Part shown: positions 1 to 7,613 of the stretch, piece by piece | Numbering within the stretch: the first letter of the stretch is position 1 | Layout: the number at the start of each line of letters is the position of its first letter | Source: Gammaproteobacteria bacterium | GTDB taxonomy: Bacteria; Pseudomonadota; Gammaproteobacteria; Pseudomonadales; Azotimanducaceae | NCBI GenBank assembly: GCA_009840715.1 | Contig: VXNE01000405.1 | Span: 1 to 19,753, forward strand | Direction of reading: 5' to 3' | Length of the DNA stretch: 19,753 bases | The notes under the pieces: generated by a model | What the model saw: only the letters and a program-made list of their open reading frames with translations | Databases searched by the model: none | What the model was told of the DNA's origin: nothing | Position numbers and translations under genes: made by a program

Positions 1-168
1 ATGGGGCGCAACTACAACAGCCTCGTGAGCGTGCTCAACTCCATGCCCAACGACCAGCTGACGTTCGCCTCGAAGATGTACCCGGGCCACACGCATACGA
101 CGATCCTCGCCCCGGCGATCAACGATGCGCTCCTCTACCTGTACGGGCCGCACCTGCCGCGGGGCTGA
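1..168 (+). CDS. Putative esterase, C-terminal fragment (5' end outside window)
   Basis: The frame is open from base 1 and stops with TGA at 166-168. It gives 55 residues; the Met at base 1 is probably internal. The sequence SKMYPGHTHTTILAPAI followed by a short helix and LYLYGP resembles the end of alpha/beta hydrolases of the putative esterase family (esterase D / IroE type), where a conserved His in a pattern like P-G-x-x-H sits near the C-terminus; here that would be His30 or His32. Such enzymes split ester bonds in carboxylic, thioester or siderophore-like substrates. The next gene starts 8 bases downstream in the same direction, so the two are likely cotranscribed. The family call rests on this short tail only. 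Confidence 0.55.
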   Translation: MGRNYNSLVSVLNSMPNDQLTFASKMYPGHTHTTILAPAINDALLYLYGPHLPRG

Positions 169-176
169 GGCGCGGG

Positions 177-1277
177 GTGAATCGACGACGACTCCTCCAG
201 GCAGGGGCGGGCTTGGCGCTGCTGCCGCAGGCGGTCTCCGTGTCAGGCTCCGCATTGTCGACGCGGACCCTCAAGTTGCTGGCCGAAAGCCCGATCCTCG
301 ACATGACGGGCGCCAACTCGCCCATTCACGCGATCTCGATGCAGCCGGTGGGCTACGACTCCTGGATCGCCAAGTACAAGAAGGCGAACGTCACCTGGCT
401 CTCCATGACCGCCGGGTCCGACTTCACCAAGACCACCGGCCAGATGCTCCACGTGCTCGCGGCGAACCGGCGCTACATCCTCGAACGCCCGGACGAGTAC
501 GTCTTCGTGCACAACGTCGGGGACGTGGCCCGCGCCAAGGCCGAGGGCAAGCTCGGGGTCAACTTCAACTTCCAGGGATCGACCCCGCTGGAAGGAGACA
601 TCAATCTGGTGGAGGTGCTGTACGGCCTCGGCGTCGGGCACATGCTGCTCGCCTACAACGACAAGAACCTGGCCTCCGGGGGCAGCCACGACCACGACAA
701 CCCGGGGCTGTCGAACTTCGGCCGCGCGCTCGTCGCCGAGATGAACCGCGTCGGCATGGTCTGCGACGGCAGCCACATGTCGGAGCGCTCTACGCTGGAG
801 ATGTGCGAACACTCGACGGCGCCGGTGATCTTCTCCCACTCCTCGGCCCGGGCGCTGCGCGATCACGAACGCAACATCAGCGACACCCAGATCCGCGCGG
901 CGGCGGCCACCGGGGGCGTGATCGGTATCAACGGCGTCTCGCTGTTCCTGTCGGAGGCGTTGTACGACCCCTCGGCGGAGCAGATGTTCCGCCATGTCGA
1001 CTACGTCGCCGAACTGGTGGGCGACCGGCACGTGGGGCTCGGCCTCGACCACGTCCCCCTCATGGATGAGCCGCTGCCGGTGGAGAACGTCGTCCCGCAG
1101 TACACGGAACTCTACGGCGAGGAGCAGTATCCGCCGATGAACCGCCTGGCCATCGCCGGCCCGTCGGTGATCGCGCCCCTGACCGAGCTGATGGTCAGTC
1201 ACGGCTACACGGACGGTCAGATACGCGGCATCCTGGGCGCGAACTTCCTGCGGGTCTTCGGTCAGGTCTGGAGGTAG
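177..1277 (+). CDS. Tat-exported peptidase M19 (membrane dipeptidase)-like protein with an altered metal site
   Basis: 366 residues from a GTG start 8 bases after the upstream stop. The N-terminus NRRRLLQAGAGLALLP is a twin-arginine-type signal, so the folded protein is probably exported to the periplasm. The body follows the M19 renal-dipeptidase TIM barrel: the ligand histidines are recognisable at His200 (DGSHMS) and His221 (FSHSSA), followed by GGVIGING and the typical C-terminal end GYTDGQIRGILGANFLRVF. Two expected elements are missing. The N-terminal HxD pair is replaced by LDMTGA (residues 41-46), and the glutamate that bridges the two zinc ions in classical members is Gln133 (NFQGS). 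This suggests a mononuclear or inactive enzyme, or a divergent subfamily with another substrate. Family membership is clear; dipeptidase activity is not. Its 3' end recurs at 2041-2129. Confidence 0.85.
   Translation: MNRRRLLQAGAGLALLPQAVSVSGSALSTRTLKLLAESPILDMTGANSPIHAISMQPVGYDSWIAKYKKANVTWLSMTAGSDFTKTTGQMLHVLAANRRYILERPDEYVFVHNVGDVARAKAEGKLGVNFNFQGSTPLEGDINLVEVLYGLGVGHMLLAYNDKNLASGGSHDHDNPGLSNFGRALVAEMNRVGMVCDGSHMSERSTLEMCEHSTAPVIFSHSSARALRDHERNISDTQIRAAAATGGVIGINGVSLFLSEALYDPSAEQMFRHVDYVAELVGDRHVGLGLDHVPLMDEPLPVENVVPQYTELYGEEQYPPMNRLAIAGPSVIAPLTELMVSHGYTDGQIRGILGANFLRVFGQVWR
1185..1273 (+). repeat. Direct repeat copy 1 (M19 3' end)
   Basis: First copy of an 89-base ungapped direct repeat; the second is at 2041-2129, 856 bases downstream. 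Seven mismatches were counted by eye. This copy is the coding end of the intact M19-like gene. Similarity ends sharply before GAGCTG on the left and at the stop region on the right. Confidence 0.85.
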
Positions 1278-1297
1278 CTCGAAGGACAGGGTGAGCG

Positions 1298-2005
1298 ATG
1301 AGCGAGACCAGGATCGTAGGACCTGCCGTTTCTCCATTCGTCGTGAAGACTCTGGCGGCCGCGGACTACAAAGGGTTCGCTTACGATCATGACGAGTACG
1401 TGAGCATCAGGGAGCTTGGCAGATACAACGCCACGACGGGCAAGGTGCCGGTTGCTCTTTTCGACGGCGAAGCGGTCTACGACTCGACGTTGATCTTGCG
1501 GCGATTCGACGAGATTCACCCGGATAAACCACTCGTGTCGAGCGATCCGGCGGTCGCTGCTCACCAACGCATCCTGGAAGACTGGGCTGACGAATCCCTG
1601 TATTGGAGCGTGCAGGCGTTTCGATGGCATGAGAAGAACGAACATCGGACGATTGCTCAAAACGCCCGGTTCGTACCCGCACCCATGCGGATATTCGCCA
1701 AGCCCATACTTCGCCGCCTTGTCGGCAGGCAGCCCAGAGCACAAGGCATGGGCCGTCTGCCATACGAGATGCTGGTACGCGAACTCGGAAAGCGGCTTGA
1801 CGATCTGGTCGTGCTCTTGGGCCGAAATCCGTTCTTTTGCTCAGACAAGCCAAGCATCGCCGACTTCGCGATCTATGGGCAGCTATGCACTGGCTCGAGC
1901 GAGCGTGTCACGCCGGACTTTGCCGAAATCGTCGAGCAGCGGGGAGCGCTGGAAGCGTGGCGCTCGCGGCTGGAGACCGCGATGGGCAATTCGTGGTATC
2001 GGTAG
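1298..2005 (+). CDS. Glutathione S-transferase family protein
   Basis: 235 residues from ATG at 1298, 20 bases after the M19 gene. An N-terminal thioredoxin-like half (about residues 1-80) contains VSPFVVK, where the first active-site loop is expected (Ser12 is a candidate), the cis-proline motif KVPV (Pro51) and DS at 62-63, which takes the place of the glutathione-contacting E/D-S pair. The helical C-terminal half holds KPSIADFAIYG (185-194), the GST N-capping box S-x-x-D with Ser186 and Asp189. Such enzymes conjugate or reduce electrophilic compounds with glutathione in the cytoplasm; the substrate cannot be read from sequence. Codon usage is somewhat less GC-rich than the neighbours, about 58-63% in sampled rows. 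The gene is flanked on both sides by copies of the M19 3' end, suggesting insertion or rearrangement. Confidence 0.85.
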   Translation: MSETRIVGPAVSPFVVKTLAAADYKGFAYDHDEYVSIRELGRYNATTGKVPVALFDGEAVYDSTLILRRFDEIHPDKPLVSSDPAVAAHQRILEDWADESLYWSVQAFRWHEKNEHRTIAQNARFVPAPMRIFAKPILRRLVGRQPRAQGMGRLPYEMLVRELGKRLDDLVVLLGRNPFFCSDKPSIADFAIYGQLCTGSSERVTPDFAEIVEQRGALEAWRSRLETAMGNSWYR

Positions 2006-2019
2006 CCGAGGAGCATGGC

Positions 2020-2145
2020 ATGCCGCAAGTCCCACTTCGTGAGCTGATGGTCGGTCACGGCTACACCGACGATCAGATCCGCGGCATCCTGGGCGCGAAG
2101 CTCCTGCGGGTCTTCGGTCAGGTCTGGGGGAGCGCCGCGACCTGA
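2020..2145 (+). pseudogene. Orphan 3' fragment of an M19 dipeptidase-like gene
   Basis: Reading in the frame that stops with TGA at 2143-2145 gives VPLRELMVGHGYTDDQIRG and then ILGAKLLRVFGQVW. This is nearly the same as the C-terminus of the M19 protein encoded at 177-1277. At DNA level bases 2041-2129 match 1185-1273 at 82 of 89 positions with no gap. Nothing upstream of about 2020 looks like the rest of an M19 gene, because the glutathione S-transferase gene ends at 2005. It is therefore a remnant of a duplicated or paralogous copy and is unlikely to make a protein. Confidence 0.8.
2041..2129 (+). repeat. Direct repeat copy 2 (orphan M19 3' end)
   Basis: Second copy of the 89-base repeat at 1185-1273, about 92% identical. 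It lies 35 bases after the stop of the glutathione S-transferase gene and belongs to no intact gene. The substitutions are scattered, so the duplication is not brand-new. Confidence 0.85.
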
Positions 2146-2262
2146 CTCCCTGGAGATCCTCTCCTCCGGGCGAGAACCGGTAAACCGCGGCCGTCGGGCG
2201 AGTCGTGCAACACCATGGAGGGATCGGGGACGCGGTGTGCGCCCTTCGCCACAGCCCCCGCC

Positions 2263-2305
2263 TTGACGCTGTGCCTCCGTTAGAGTACACAATCATGTAC
2301 ACAAT
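2263..2305 (+). promoter_or_regulatory. Candidate promoter and operator of the toxin-antitoxin operon
   Basis: A good -35 box, TTGACG at 2263-2268, is followed 17 bases later by TACACA (2286-2291) or 19 bases later by CACAAT (2288-2293) as a weak -10. Overlapping this is an exact 9-base direct repeat, GTACACAAT, at 2285-2293 and 2297-2305, spaced 12 bases start to start. Type II antitoxins normally bind such repeats and repress their own operon, so autoregulation is likely. The operator role is inferred from position. Confidence 0.55.
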
Positions 2306-2319
2306 TGAGAAGAGGCGCA

Positions 2320-2607
2320 ATGGACTTCATCAGTGTCCGAGAGCTCCGAAGTCGCTCGGCCGCGGTCTGGGAGGCGTTGGAGGCCCAGCGGCGCATGGTC
2401 GTCACCTCCAATGGCAAGCCCATCGCGTTTCTGGTGGCCACCTCCCCCGAGATCTTTGACAGCACGCTTGAAGCGCTCCGGCAGGCGGAGGCGCTGCAAG
2501 CCCTGGAATCGATTCGGCAAAGCGCGCGGGAGTCCGGCGCGGCCGAGCTGTCCCTCGACGAGATCGACGCGGAAATCGCTGCCGCCAGAGCCGCACGGCG
2601 CCCATGA
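2320..2607 (+). CDS. Type II antitoxin, Phd/YefM family
   Basis: 95 residues from ATG at 2320, preceded by a purine-rich ribosome site GAGAAGAGG at 2307-2315. A TTG in frame at 2305 is possible but lies inside the operator repeat and is less likely. The N-terminal half MDFISVRELRSRSAAVWEAL, then VVTSNGKPIAFLV, is the typical Phd/YefM fold that dimerises and binds operator DNA. The charged, helical C-terminus rich in Ala, Glu and Arg (about 50-95) is the part that wraps and blocks the toxin. The stop overlaps the toxin start in an ATGA, so translation is coupled. Expected role: neutralise the PIN RNase and repress the operon. Confidence 0.85.
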   Translation: MDFISVRELRSRSAAVWEALEAQRRMVVTSNGKPIAFLVATSPEIFDSTLEALRQAEALQALESIRQSARESGAAELSLDEIDAEIAAARAARRP

Positions 2608-3008
2608 GGGTCGTCCTGGACACGAACGTCCTCGGGTCGGGCCTCTTGTCACCCCACGGACGACCCGGAACTGTAGTCGACCTCGTTGCCTCGGGCGCGC
2701 ATCGCGTCTGCCTGGACGGACGCATTCTCGCCGAGTACCGCGATGTGCTCGCGCGGCCTCGACTCGCCCTTCCGCCCGAGAGTGTCGAGACGGTGCTTGC
2801 GGTGCTGGTGCGCAACGGCCTGCGGCTGGCGGCAACTCCCTTGCGGATCAAGGTTCCCGATCCGGACGACCAGCCGTTTCTGGAGGTCGGAGTGGCCGCG
2901 AACGCTGACTACCTGATCACCGGCAACCGCAAGCACTTTCCAGAGGAACTCTGCCGGGGCCTCGCTGTCGTCAACCCGCGCGAGTTCCTGGAGGCCATCG
3001 GTGACTAG
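2604..3008 (+). CDS. PIN-domain RNase toxin of a Phd-type toxin-antitoxin pair
   Basis: 134 residues, a full single PIN domain of the 'putative toxin component, PIN family' type. Acidic residues expected for the Mg-dependent RNase site are visible: Asp6 in VVLDTNVL, Glu44 in LAEYRDVL, Asp86/Asp88/Asp89 in PDPDDQPF, and Asp102 in ADYLITGNRKHF. The match to the pattern is complete, so the toxin is probably active. PIN toxins cleave RNA and slow growth when the antitoxin is lost. The start overlaps the antitoxin stop by 4 bases (ATGA). The stop TAG at 3006-3008 overlaps the stop of the convergent gene. Target RNA unknown. Confidence 0.88.
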   Translation: MRVVLDTNVLGSGLLSPHGRPGTVVDLVASGAHRVCLDGRILAEYRDVLARPRLALPPESVETVLAVLVRNGLRLAATPLRIKVPDPDDQPFLEVGVAANADYLITGNRKHFPEELCRGLAVVNPREFLEAIGD

Positions 3009-3823
3009 CGCCCGCCCCCGGCCTCCCAGACCCGCGGGTACTGCGCGCTGTCCAGAGGGTCGCCATCCCTGAGGACGCTGTTGCGAAGGTCCAGGTTCGT
3101 GCCCGGGCGGGTCGAGTAGGTGACGTCGTTGCCCGTGTAGCGGACCGCGTAGCCGCGCCGGCGCACCTGTTCGCTCGCGTTGCCGGCGGCGCCGTGGAGC
3201 ACCAGCGCATGGAACGCGTAGACGTCCCCGGGTTCGAGATCGAAGCTGAAGATGTCGTAGTCGGCCCGCGCCGACTCGACATCGGGCGTCGGCTCGTAGT
3301 CCGGGTTGCTCTCGTACCCGTCCAGGTGCGTGCGCCCGAAGACCTCCGGCTGGTAGAACCGTCCCCAGCGATGGGACCCGCGCACAAACTCTACGGCGCC
3401 CGTCCCGGCGGAGGTGGGGTCGAGCGCCACCCAGAACGACAGGATCTGGTTTCCGTCGACGGGCCAGTAGGGCTGGTCGTTGTGCCAGCGGGTGCGATTG
3501 AGCGTGCCCGGCTCCTTCACGAAGAGCTGGTCGTAGAGCAGGTTGATCCGCCGGCAGCCGAGTATCTCCGCGGCCAGGCGCGGCAGGGGCGATTCGAAGC
3601 AGAAGCGCCGGAAGCCGTCGTGGGACTCCCAGGTCCGCAGGTTGCCGTGAAAGCGGCCGCGCCCGTCCTCCGGCTCGTAGCCGTGGTAGAAGGATCCCGG
3701 GTTCGCGATGTCGTCCTCGATGGCGTCGGCAAGGACACGCAGCCATTCGGCGCCCACCACGCCGCGCAGGGCGATCGCCCCGTCCGCGTGGAACGCTTCG
3801 ATGTCCTTTCGGCTCAGGGTCAT
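3005..3823 (-). CDS. Phytanoyl-CoA dioxygenase (PhyH) family protein
   Basis: 272 residues, typical length for bacterial PhyH-type Fe(II)/2-oxoglutarate oxygenases. The iron facial triad is visible: His114 and Asp116 in RWHNDQPYW, and the distal His210 in FHALVLHGAAGN. An Arg cluster at 221-223 (VRRRGYAVRY) lies 11-13 residues later, where the 2-oxoglutarate carboxylate is bound. All catalytic elements are present, so an active hydroxylase is expected. The substrate is not predictable; in bacteria these enzymes act on small molecules, often secondary metabolites or lipids. The gene is divergent from the TonB receptor operon, with 223 bases between the starts, so the two may share a control region. 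It converges on the PIN toxin with a 4-base stop overlap. The ribosome site is weak (GGGAACGGGA just before ATG). Confidence 0.87.
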   Translation of the reverse strand: MTLSRKDIEAFHADGAIALRGVVGAEWLRVLADAIEDDIANPGSFYHGYEPEDGRGRFHGNLRTWESHDGFRRFCFESPLPRLAAEILGCRRINLLYDQLFVKEPGTLNRTRWHNDQPYWPVDGNQILSFWVALDPTSAGTGAVEFVRGSHRWGRFYQPEVFGRTHLDGYESNPDYEPTPDVESARADYDIFSFDLEPGDVYAFHALVLHGAAGNASEQVRRRGYAVRYTGNDVTYSTRPGTNLDLRNSVLRDGDPLDSAQYPRVWEAGGGR

Positions 3824-4046
3824 TCCCGTTCCCGGCTACCGGATGCCAGGGCCGTACCGTAAGGGACGCGCCGAATCCGCGCCACCCCGGTTTCGCCGCG
3901 CCAGCGCCACCTGCCGGAATCGCCAAATCTGGAGTAGCATCGCGCACCGGACGCGAGGCCTTCCGAACTCGAATGCGCTGAAGCAACCGGCGGAAGTCGC
4001 CTGGGCGCCCGTAATGGATGTAGCACGAGCTTGGGGGGGGAATCCT
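3824..4046. promoter_or_regulatory. Divergent intergenic region between PhyH and TonB receptor genes
   Basis: 223 bases separating two outward-facing starts; it must hold promoters for both directions. A possible -10 (TAGCAT, about 3936-3941) for the receptor has no convincing -35. No clear operator palindrome was seen. A run of eight G lies at 4033-4040. Confidence 0.4.
4033..4040 (+). repeat. Homopolymer tract, eight G
   Basis: Eight consecutive G residues sit 6 bases before the likely GTG start of the TonB receptor, where a ribosome site belongs. If translation instead starts at the in-frame ATG at 4014, the tract lies in the coding sequence (codons TGG GGG GGG) and slippage would shift the frame. 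Confidence 0.7.
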
Positions 4047-6518
4047 GTGGAACAGCATGCAAAGCGCGTGGCGATGGCCTTGGCACTATTCGCCGCCATC
4101 GGTCTGGTACCAGCGTACGCCGAAGAACTGGAAGAAGTGGTGGTCGTCGCGAAACCGATCAGGGCGAGCCAGATCTCCGCGATCGAAGCCAAACGCAACG
4201 CGAACAACGTCGCGGACATCATTTCGGCCGATGCGATCGGCCGCTTCCCGGACCAGAACCTCGCGGATGCGCTGGGCCGACTCGCCGGGCTCGCGATCGA
4301 ACGCGACCAGGGGCAGGCGCGCTACGTCAGCTTTCGGGGATCGCCGAAGCGCTACACGACGACGGCCTTCAACGGCATCGACATTCCCGGTGTCGAGAAC
4401 GGCAGGATCCCCCGATTCGACGCCTATCCCGCCGTCATCACGGGCCAGGTCGTGGCCAACAAAGCCATCACGTCCGACATGCCGGGCGAGTCCATTTCCG
4501 GCTACATCAACATCAAGGCGTTCAGGCCATCGGATGTGAGGGGCTGGTCGGCTACGGCCGAGTACGGCATCGGGGAGCAGGATCTCGGTGGGGGCAGCAT
4601 AGACCGCCGCAACGCACGCGTATCCTATTCCAACGACAGGTTCGGCTTCCTGGTCTACGCCTCGGACAACCTGCGAGAGCAGATCACCGACAACCGCGAG
4701 ATGGAGTACGCCGGCACCCAAGGTAACCTGGTACCGGTGCTCCTCGACTTCAGAAACTACTTCGTCGATCGCGGCGACAAAGCGTACGGCGGCTCGGTGG
4801 AGTACTACCTCGACAACGGAGGCAGAGTATACGTCGATGTGCTCAGCACCGAGTTCACTGACGCGGAAGAGCGCAACCAGTGGGTCTTCAATTTCCCGGC
4901 AGACATTCCCGCGCAAAGGGGCACCATACCGAACGCCTCGGTTACGCGCGCGTTGGAGGACGGGGACTACATCAACGAGACGGACGTGGTCACGCTCGGC
5001 GCGGACTTCAGCATCGGGGACTGGGACGTAGACGCGAGCTACAGCCAGATCGACACGTGGTTCGACTCCTATCTGCCAGTCCCGTACCTGCTCGGCTTCA
5101 ACCAGGTCAGCAACGTGTTTTACGATCTTTCCGACGCACAGGAGCCAATCCTGACGTTCGACGAGCGTCTGCAGGACGTGGAGTATGCCCTGCCGCTGTT
5201 TGCGGAACTGTTCGGCACTCTGGACACCGATGCGAAGCAGTTCAACATCCACGTGAACCGATCCAACCGCTGGGGCGAACTGAAGTTCGGCTTCAAGCAC
5301 GACGACCGGGACGCCACCGGCGGCGGTGCGCCGCTCTCCGTCGTGATCAGCGGCTTTGGCATCCCCGTCGAACCGTTCTACGTCGGTCCGTGGGACACGG
5401 AATTCAACAATACGATCGGGGGTTACCACGCCAACAACCGGGCGATCCGCGACGCCCTGGAAGCCAACGGCCTGACGCGGGCACCGTTCCCCCCGGAGGA
5501 AGTGCTCGCACTGGAGGAAACGATCATGGCGGCGTACATCATGCAGACCATCGATCGGGACTGGGGCAACATCGTCCTGGGGGTCAGGATCGAGGACACC
5601 GACTACGAGACCGCCGGATCGCGGCTGGTCGGCACTACCTTCGAGCCGCTCCACGTATCCAGAACCTACACGAACGTCCTCCCCAGCGCCCACGTCAACT
5701 GGGATTTCCGCGACGACCAGAAGCTGCGGTTTTCGTTCTCGAGCGGCATCAGCCGCCCGACCTACATCGAAGCCCGGGCGTCCGCCTCCATCAATCCCGT
5801 GGGCCGCGCCGTGGTGGGCGGCAATCCGGACCTGGAGGAAGAGACCTCCTGGGGTGTGGACGTGGCGTACGAGTGGTACTTCGCCGAGGCCAGCATCCTG
5901 GCCGTCACGGTGTTCCATCGCTCCATAGACAACGTTATCGGAGAAGCCAACGAGAGGGTCCTCGGCAGCATCTATTCCGACATCGCTCCACCGGGTGAGA
6001 TGTGGACCCTGCAGGCATTCGGCAACGGCAAGGACGGGAGGCTTCAGGGGCTCGAAATCTCGTTTACCGGCAGGCTGGACAACTACATGGAGGGCTTCTG
6101 GTCCGGTTTCGGCGTGGAGGCGAATCTCACCCTGATCGATTCCGAGTACACGACCGTCCAGGGGGCGAAACTCGATCTGCCCGGGCAGTCCGACAGCGCT
6201 TACAACGTTTCCCTGTTCTACGAGAACTACGGTGTGTCCGCACGGGTCAGCTATCGCTACCGCGACGCATGGGTCGATGAAACCGAAGCGGTGGCGTTCG
6301 ACGACCCCACGGCTATCTGGTGGGACGAACAGAAGCGGCTGGACTTTTCCGTCCGCTACGACCTGGAAGAGCTCACGGGCTACAAGGTGCAGGTCTTCGT
6401 CGACGCCAACAACCTCTCGGACGAAACCGATGTCCGCTTTACCGGACGCGCCTGGAACCCGAACCAGGTCGAGGCCTACGGACGCCGTTACGTCGCCGGC
6501 GTGCGGTTGAGCATATAG
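4047..6518 (+). CDS. TonB-dependent receptor, Xanthomonas/Caulobacter type
   Basis: 823 residues from GTG at 4047. This start gives a clean Sec signal (MEQHAKR, a hydrophobic stretch, then AYA before EE, cleavage after residue 25). An ATG at 4014 would add 11 residues in front and is an alternative. A TonB box-like ELEEVVVVAKP follows. The plug domain (about 35-150) carries EAKRNANNVADIISADAIG and FPDQNLADALGRLAGL, the hallmark of the TIGR01782 receptor group. The rest forms the 22-strand beta-barrel, ending RRYVAGVRLSI without the usual terminal aromatic residue. It imports a ligand across the outer membrane using TonB/ExbBD energy. It heads a five-gene run with hydrolases and a peptidase, so the ligand is probably processed by those. 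Receptors of this group commonly serve glycan or peptide uptake; no substrate is assignable. Confidence 0.9.
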   Translation: MEQHAKRVAMALALFAAIGLVPAYAEELEEVVVVAKPIRASQISAIEAKRNANNVADIISADAIGRFPDQNLADALGRLAGLAIERDQGQARYVSFRGSPKRYTTTAFNGIDIPGVENGRIPRFDAYPAVITGQVVANKAITSDMPGESISGYINIKAFRPSDVRGWSATAEYGIGEQDLGGGSIDRRNARVSYSNDRFGFLVYASDNLREQITDNREMEYAGTQGNLVPVLLDFRNYFVDRGDKAYGGSVEYYLDNGGRVYVDVLSTEFTDAEERNQWVFNFPADIPAQRGTIPNASVTRALEDGDYINETDVVTLGADFSIGDWDVDASYSQIDTWFDSYLPVPYLLGFNQVSNVFYDLSDAQEPILTFDERLQDVEYALPLFAELFGTLDTDAKQFNIHVNRSNRWGELKFGFKHDDRDATGGGAPLSVVISGFGIPVEPFYVGPWDTEFNNTIGGYHANNRAIRDALEANGLTRAPFPPEEVLALEETIMAAYIMQTIDRDWGNIVLGVRIEDTDYETAGSRLVGTTFEPLHVSRTYTNVLPSAHVNWDFRDDQKLRFSFSSGISRPTYIEARASASINPVGRAVVGGNPDLEEETSWGVDVAYEWYFAEASILAVTVFHRSIDNVIGEANERVLGSIYSDIAPPGEMWTLQAFGNGKDGRLQGLEISFTGRLDNYMEGFWSGFGVEANLTLIDSEYTTVQGAKLDLPGQSDSAYNVSLFYENYGVSARVSYRYRDAWVDETEAVAFDDPTAIWWDEQKRLDFSVRYDLEELTGYKVQVFVDANNLSDETDVRFTGRAWNPNQVEAYGRRYVAGVRLSI

Positions 6519-6556
6519 CGCAGTCGGGCCACCGGATTCGAAGCGGAGCAAGTCCC

Positions 6557-7612
6557 ATGTCCTACGACCCATTTCAGCGCGGCGACTTCCCCGTCGGTGT
6601 CAGACACGTCGACCTGGACGACGACGGACGACACATCCCGCTGACAGTCTGGTTCCCGGCGACGGATGCGCACCAGGGGCAGGATCTCGCGGCGGACACG
6701 CAGGACGTGATTTCCTTCGAGCCGCCGAATCCGTGGCGACCCAGGCGCCAGGCCGCGGTCCGCGACGCAACGCCGAGGGACGACGTGTTTCCGCTCGTCG
6801 TCTACTCCCACGGCGCCACCGACTCACGCTTCAGCGCCGGATTCCTGGCCACCCACCTCGCGAGCCACGGTTACGTCGTCGCCGCCGCCGATCACCCGGG
6901 CGACAACAAGATCGTGGAGCCCGGCGACCAGTACGACCTGGCGCCCCTGCGTGAGACGCGGCCCAGGGACATACGGTTCGTGACGGACCGGCTGCTCGGT
7001 GGAGCGGTCGGCAGCGATATCAGGTTCGACGCAGACAGGATCGGTCTCACGGGCGTCAGCTTCGGCGGCTGGACGACGCTGATGATGCTGCAGGAGGACG
7101 ATCGCTTCTCCGCGGCCGTCCCCTTGACGCCCGGTCTTGGCGACAGCCCGCTCTCCCCGGGGATGGCGGACAACCGGGCCGTGCTCGACCTCGATGCCTG
7201 GCCCAGGCCGGTCCCCACCCTGCTGGTCGCCGGGGACCGGGACGCGCTGGTCCTGATCGACGCGATGCGCGCCCTTTTTCAGGACCTGCCGGAACCCAAG
7301 CGGATGGTCGAGATTCACGACATCGGCCATTTCCAGTTCGTCGAGCATTGCGAGGAGCGGCACGACGCGTTCGTCGAACAACTGCGGGTGCACGGCGCAT
7401 TCACACCCGGCATCGATGTCGAGGTCATGCTGCGGACGGTCGGCCGTCACGAAGACATGCTGGCGACCGACAAGGCGCACGCCGTCCTGCAGGCGTTGCT
7501 CCTGGCCCAGATGGACGCGCATCTGAAAGACAACGGCGACGCCGCAAGCTACCTGGCATCCGGCCTCGAGAACCGCATCGCGGACCACGGGGCCAAAGTC
7601 ACCGTTGCCTGA
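6557..7612 (+). CDS. Alpha/beta hydrolase, predicted dienelactone hydrolase / PAF-acetylhydrolase-like
   Basis: 351 residues from ATG at 6557 with GGAG at 6545-6548, 38 bases after the receptor stop. No signal peptide, so cytoplasmic. The sequence has the order of the COG4188-like family: the strand and oxyanion segment FPLVVYSHGATDS (78-90), the nucleophile elbow GVSFGG with Ser168, an acid candidate Asp227 in VAGDRDAL, and His258 in DIGHFQF. The triad looks complete. The group includes hydrolases of lactones, esters and platelet-activating-factor-like lipids. A C-terminal extension of about 75 residues with helices (LQALLLAQMDAHLKD) follows the core. Position between a receptor and a peptidase suggests it acts on the imported compound. 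Confidence 0.85.
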   Translation: MSYDPFQRGDFPVGVRHVDLDDDGRHIPLTVWFPATDAHQGQDLAADTQDVISFEPPNPWRPRRQAAVRDATPRDDVFPLVVYSHGATDSRFSAGFLATHLASHGYVVAAADHPGDNKIVEPGDQYDLAPLRETRPRDIRFVTDRLLGGAVGSDIRFDADRIGLTGVSFGGWTTLMMLQEDDRFSAAVPLTPGLGDSPLSPGMADNRAVLDLDAWPRPVPTLLVAGDRDALVLIDAMRALFQDLPEPKRMVEIHDIGHFQFVEHCEERHDAFVEQLRVHGAFTPGIDVEVMLRTVGRHEDMLATDKAHAVLQALLLAQMDAHLKDNGDAASYLASGLENRIADHGAKVTVA

Positions 7613-7613
7613 T

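Noticed and set aside
2152..2164. Short inverted repeat GGAGA-TCC-TCTCC after the orphan M19 fragment as a terminator
   Set aside because: Only five base pairs and no T-run; easily chance at this GC content.
2649..4058. Long - strand frame over the PIN toxin and PhyH genes (469 codons)
   Set aside because: It covers two recognisable genes in other frames and reads Arg/Ala/Gly-rich sequence.
4086..6572. Long open frame antisense to the first TonB receptor (828 codons)
   Set aside because: Typical shadow of a GC-rich gene. The translation is low-complexity in Val, Asp, Gly and Arg, and matches no family, while the + strand has a complete receptor.
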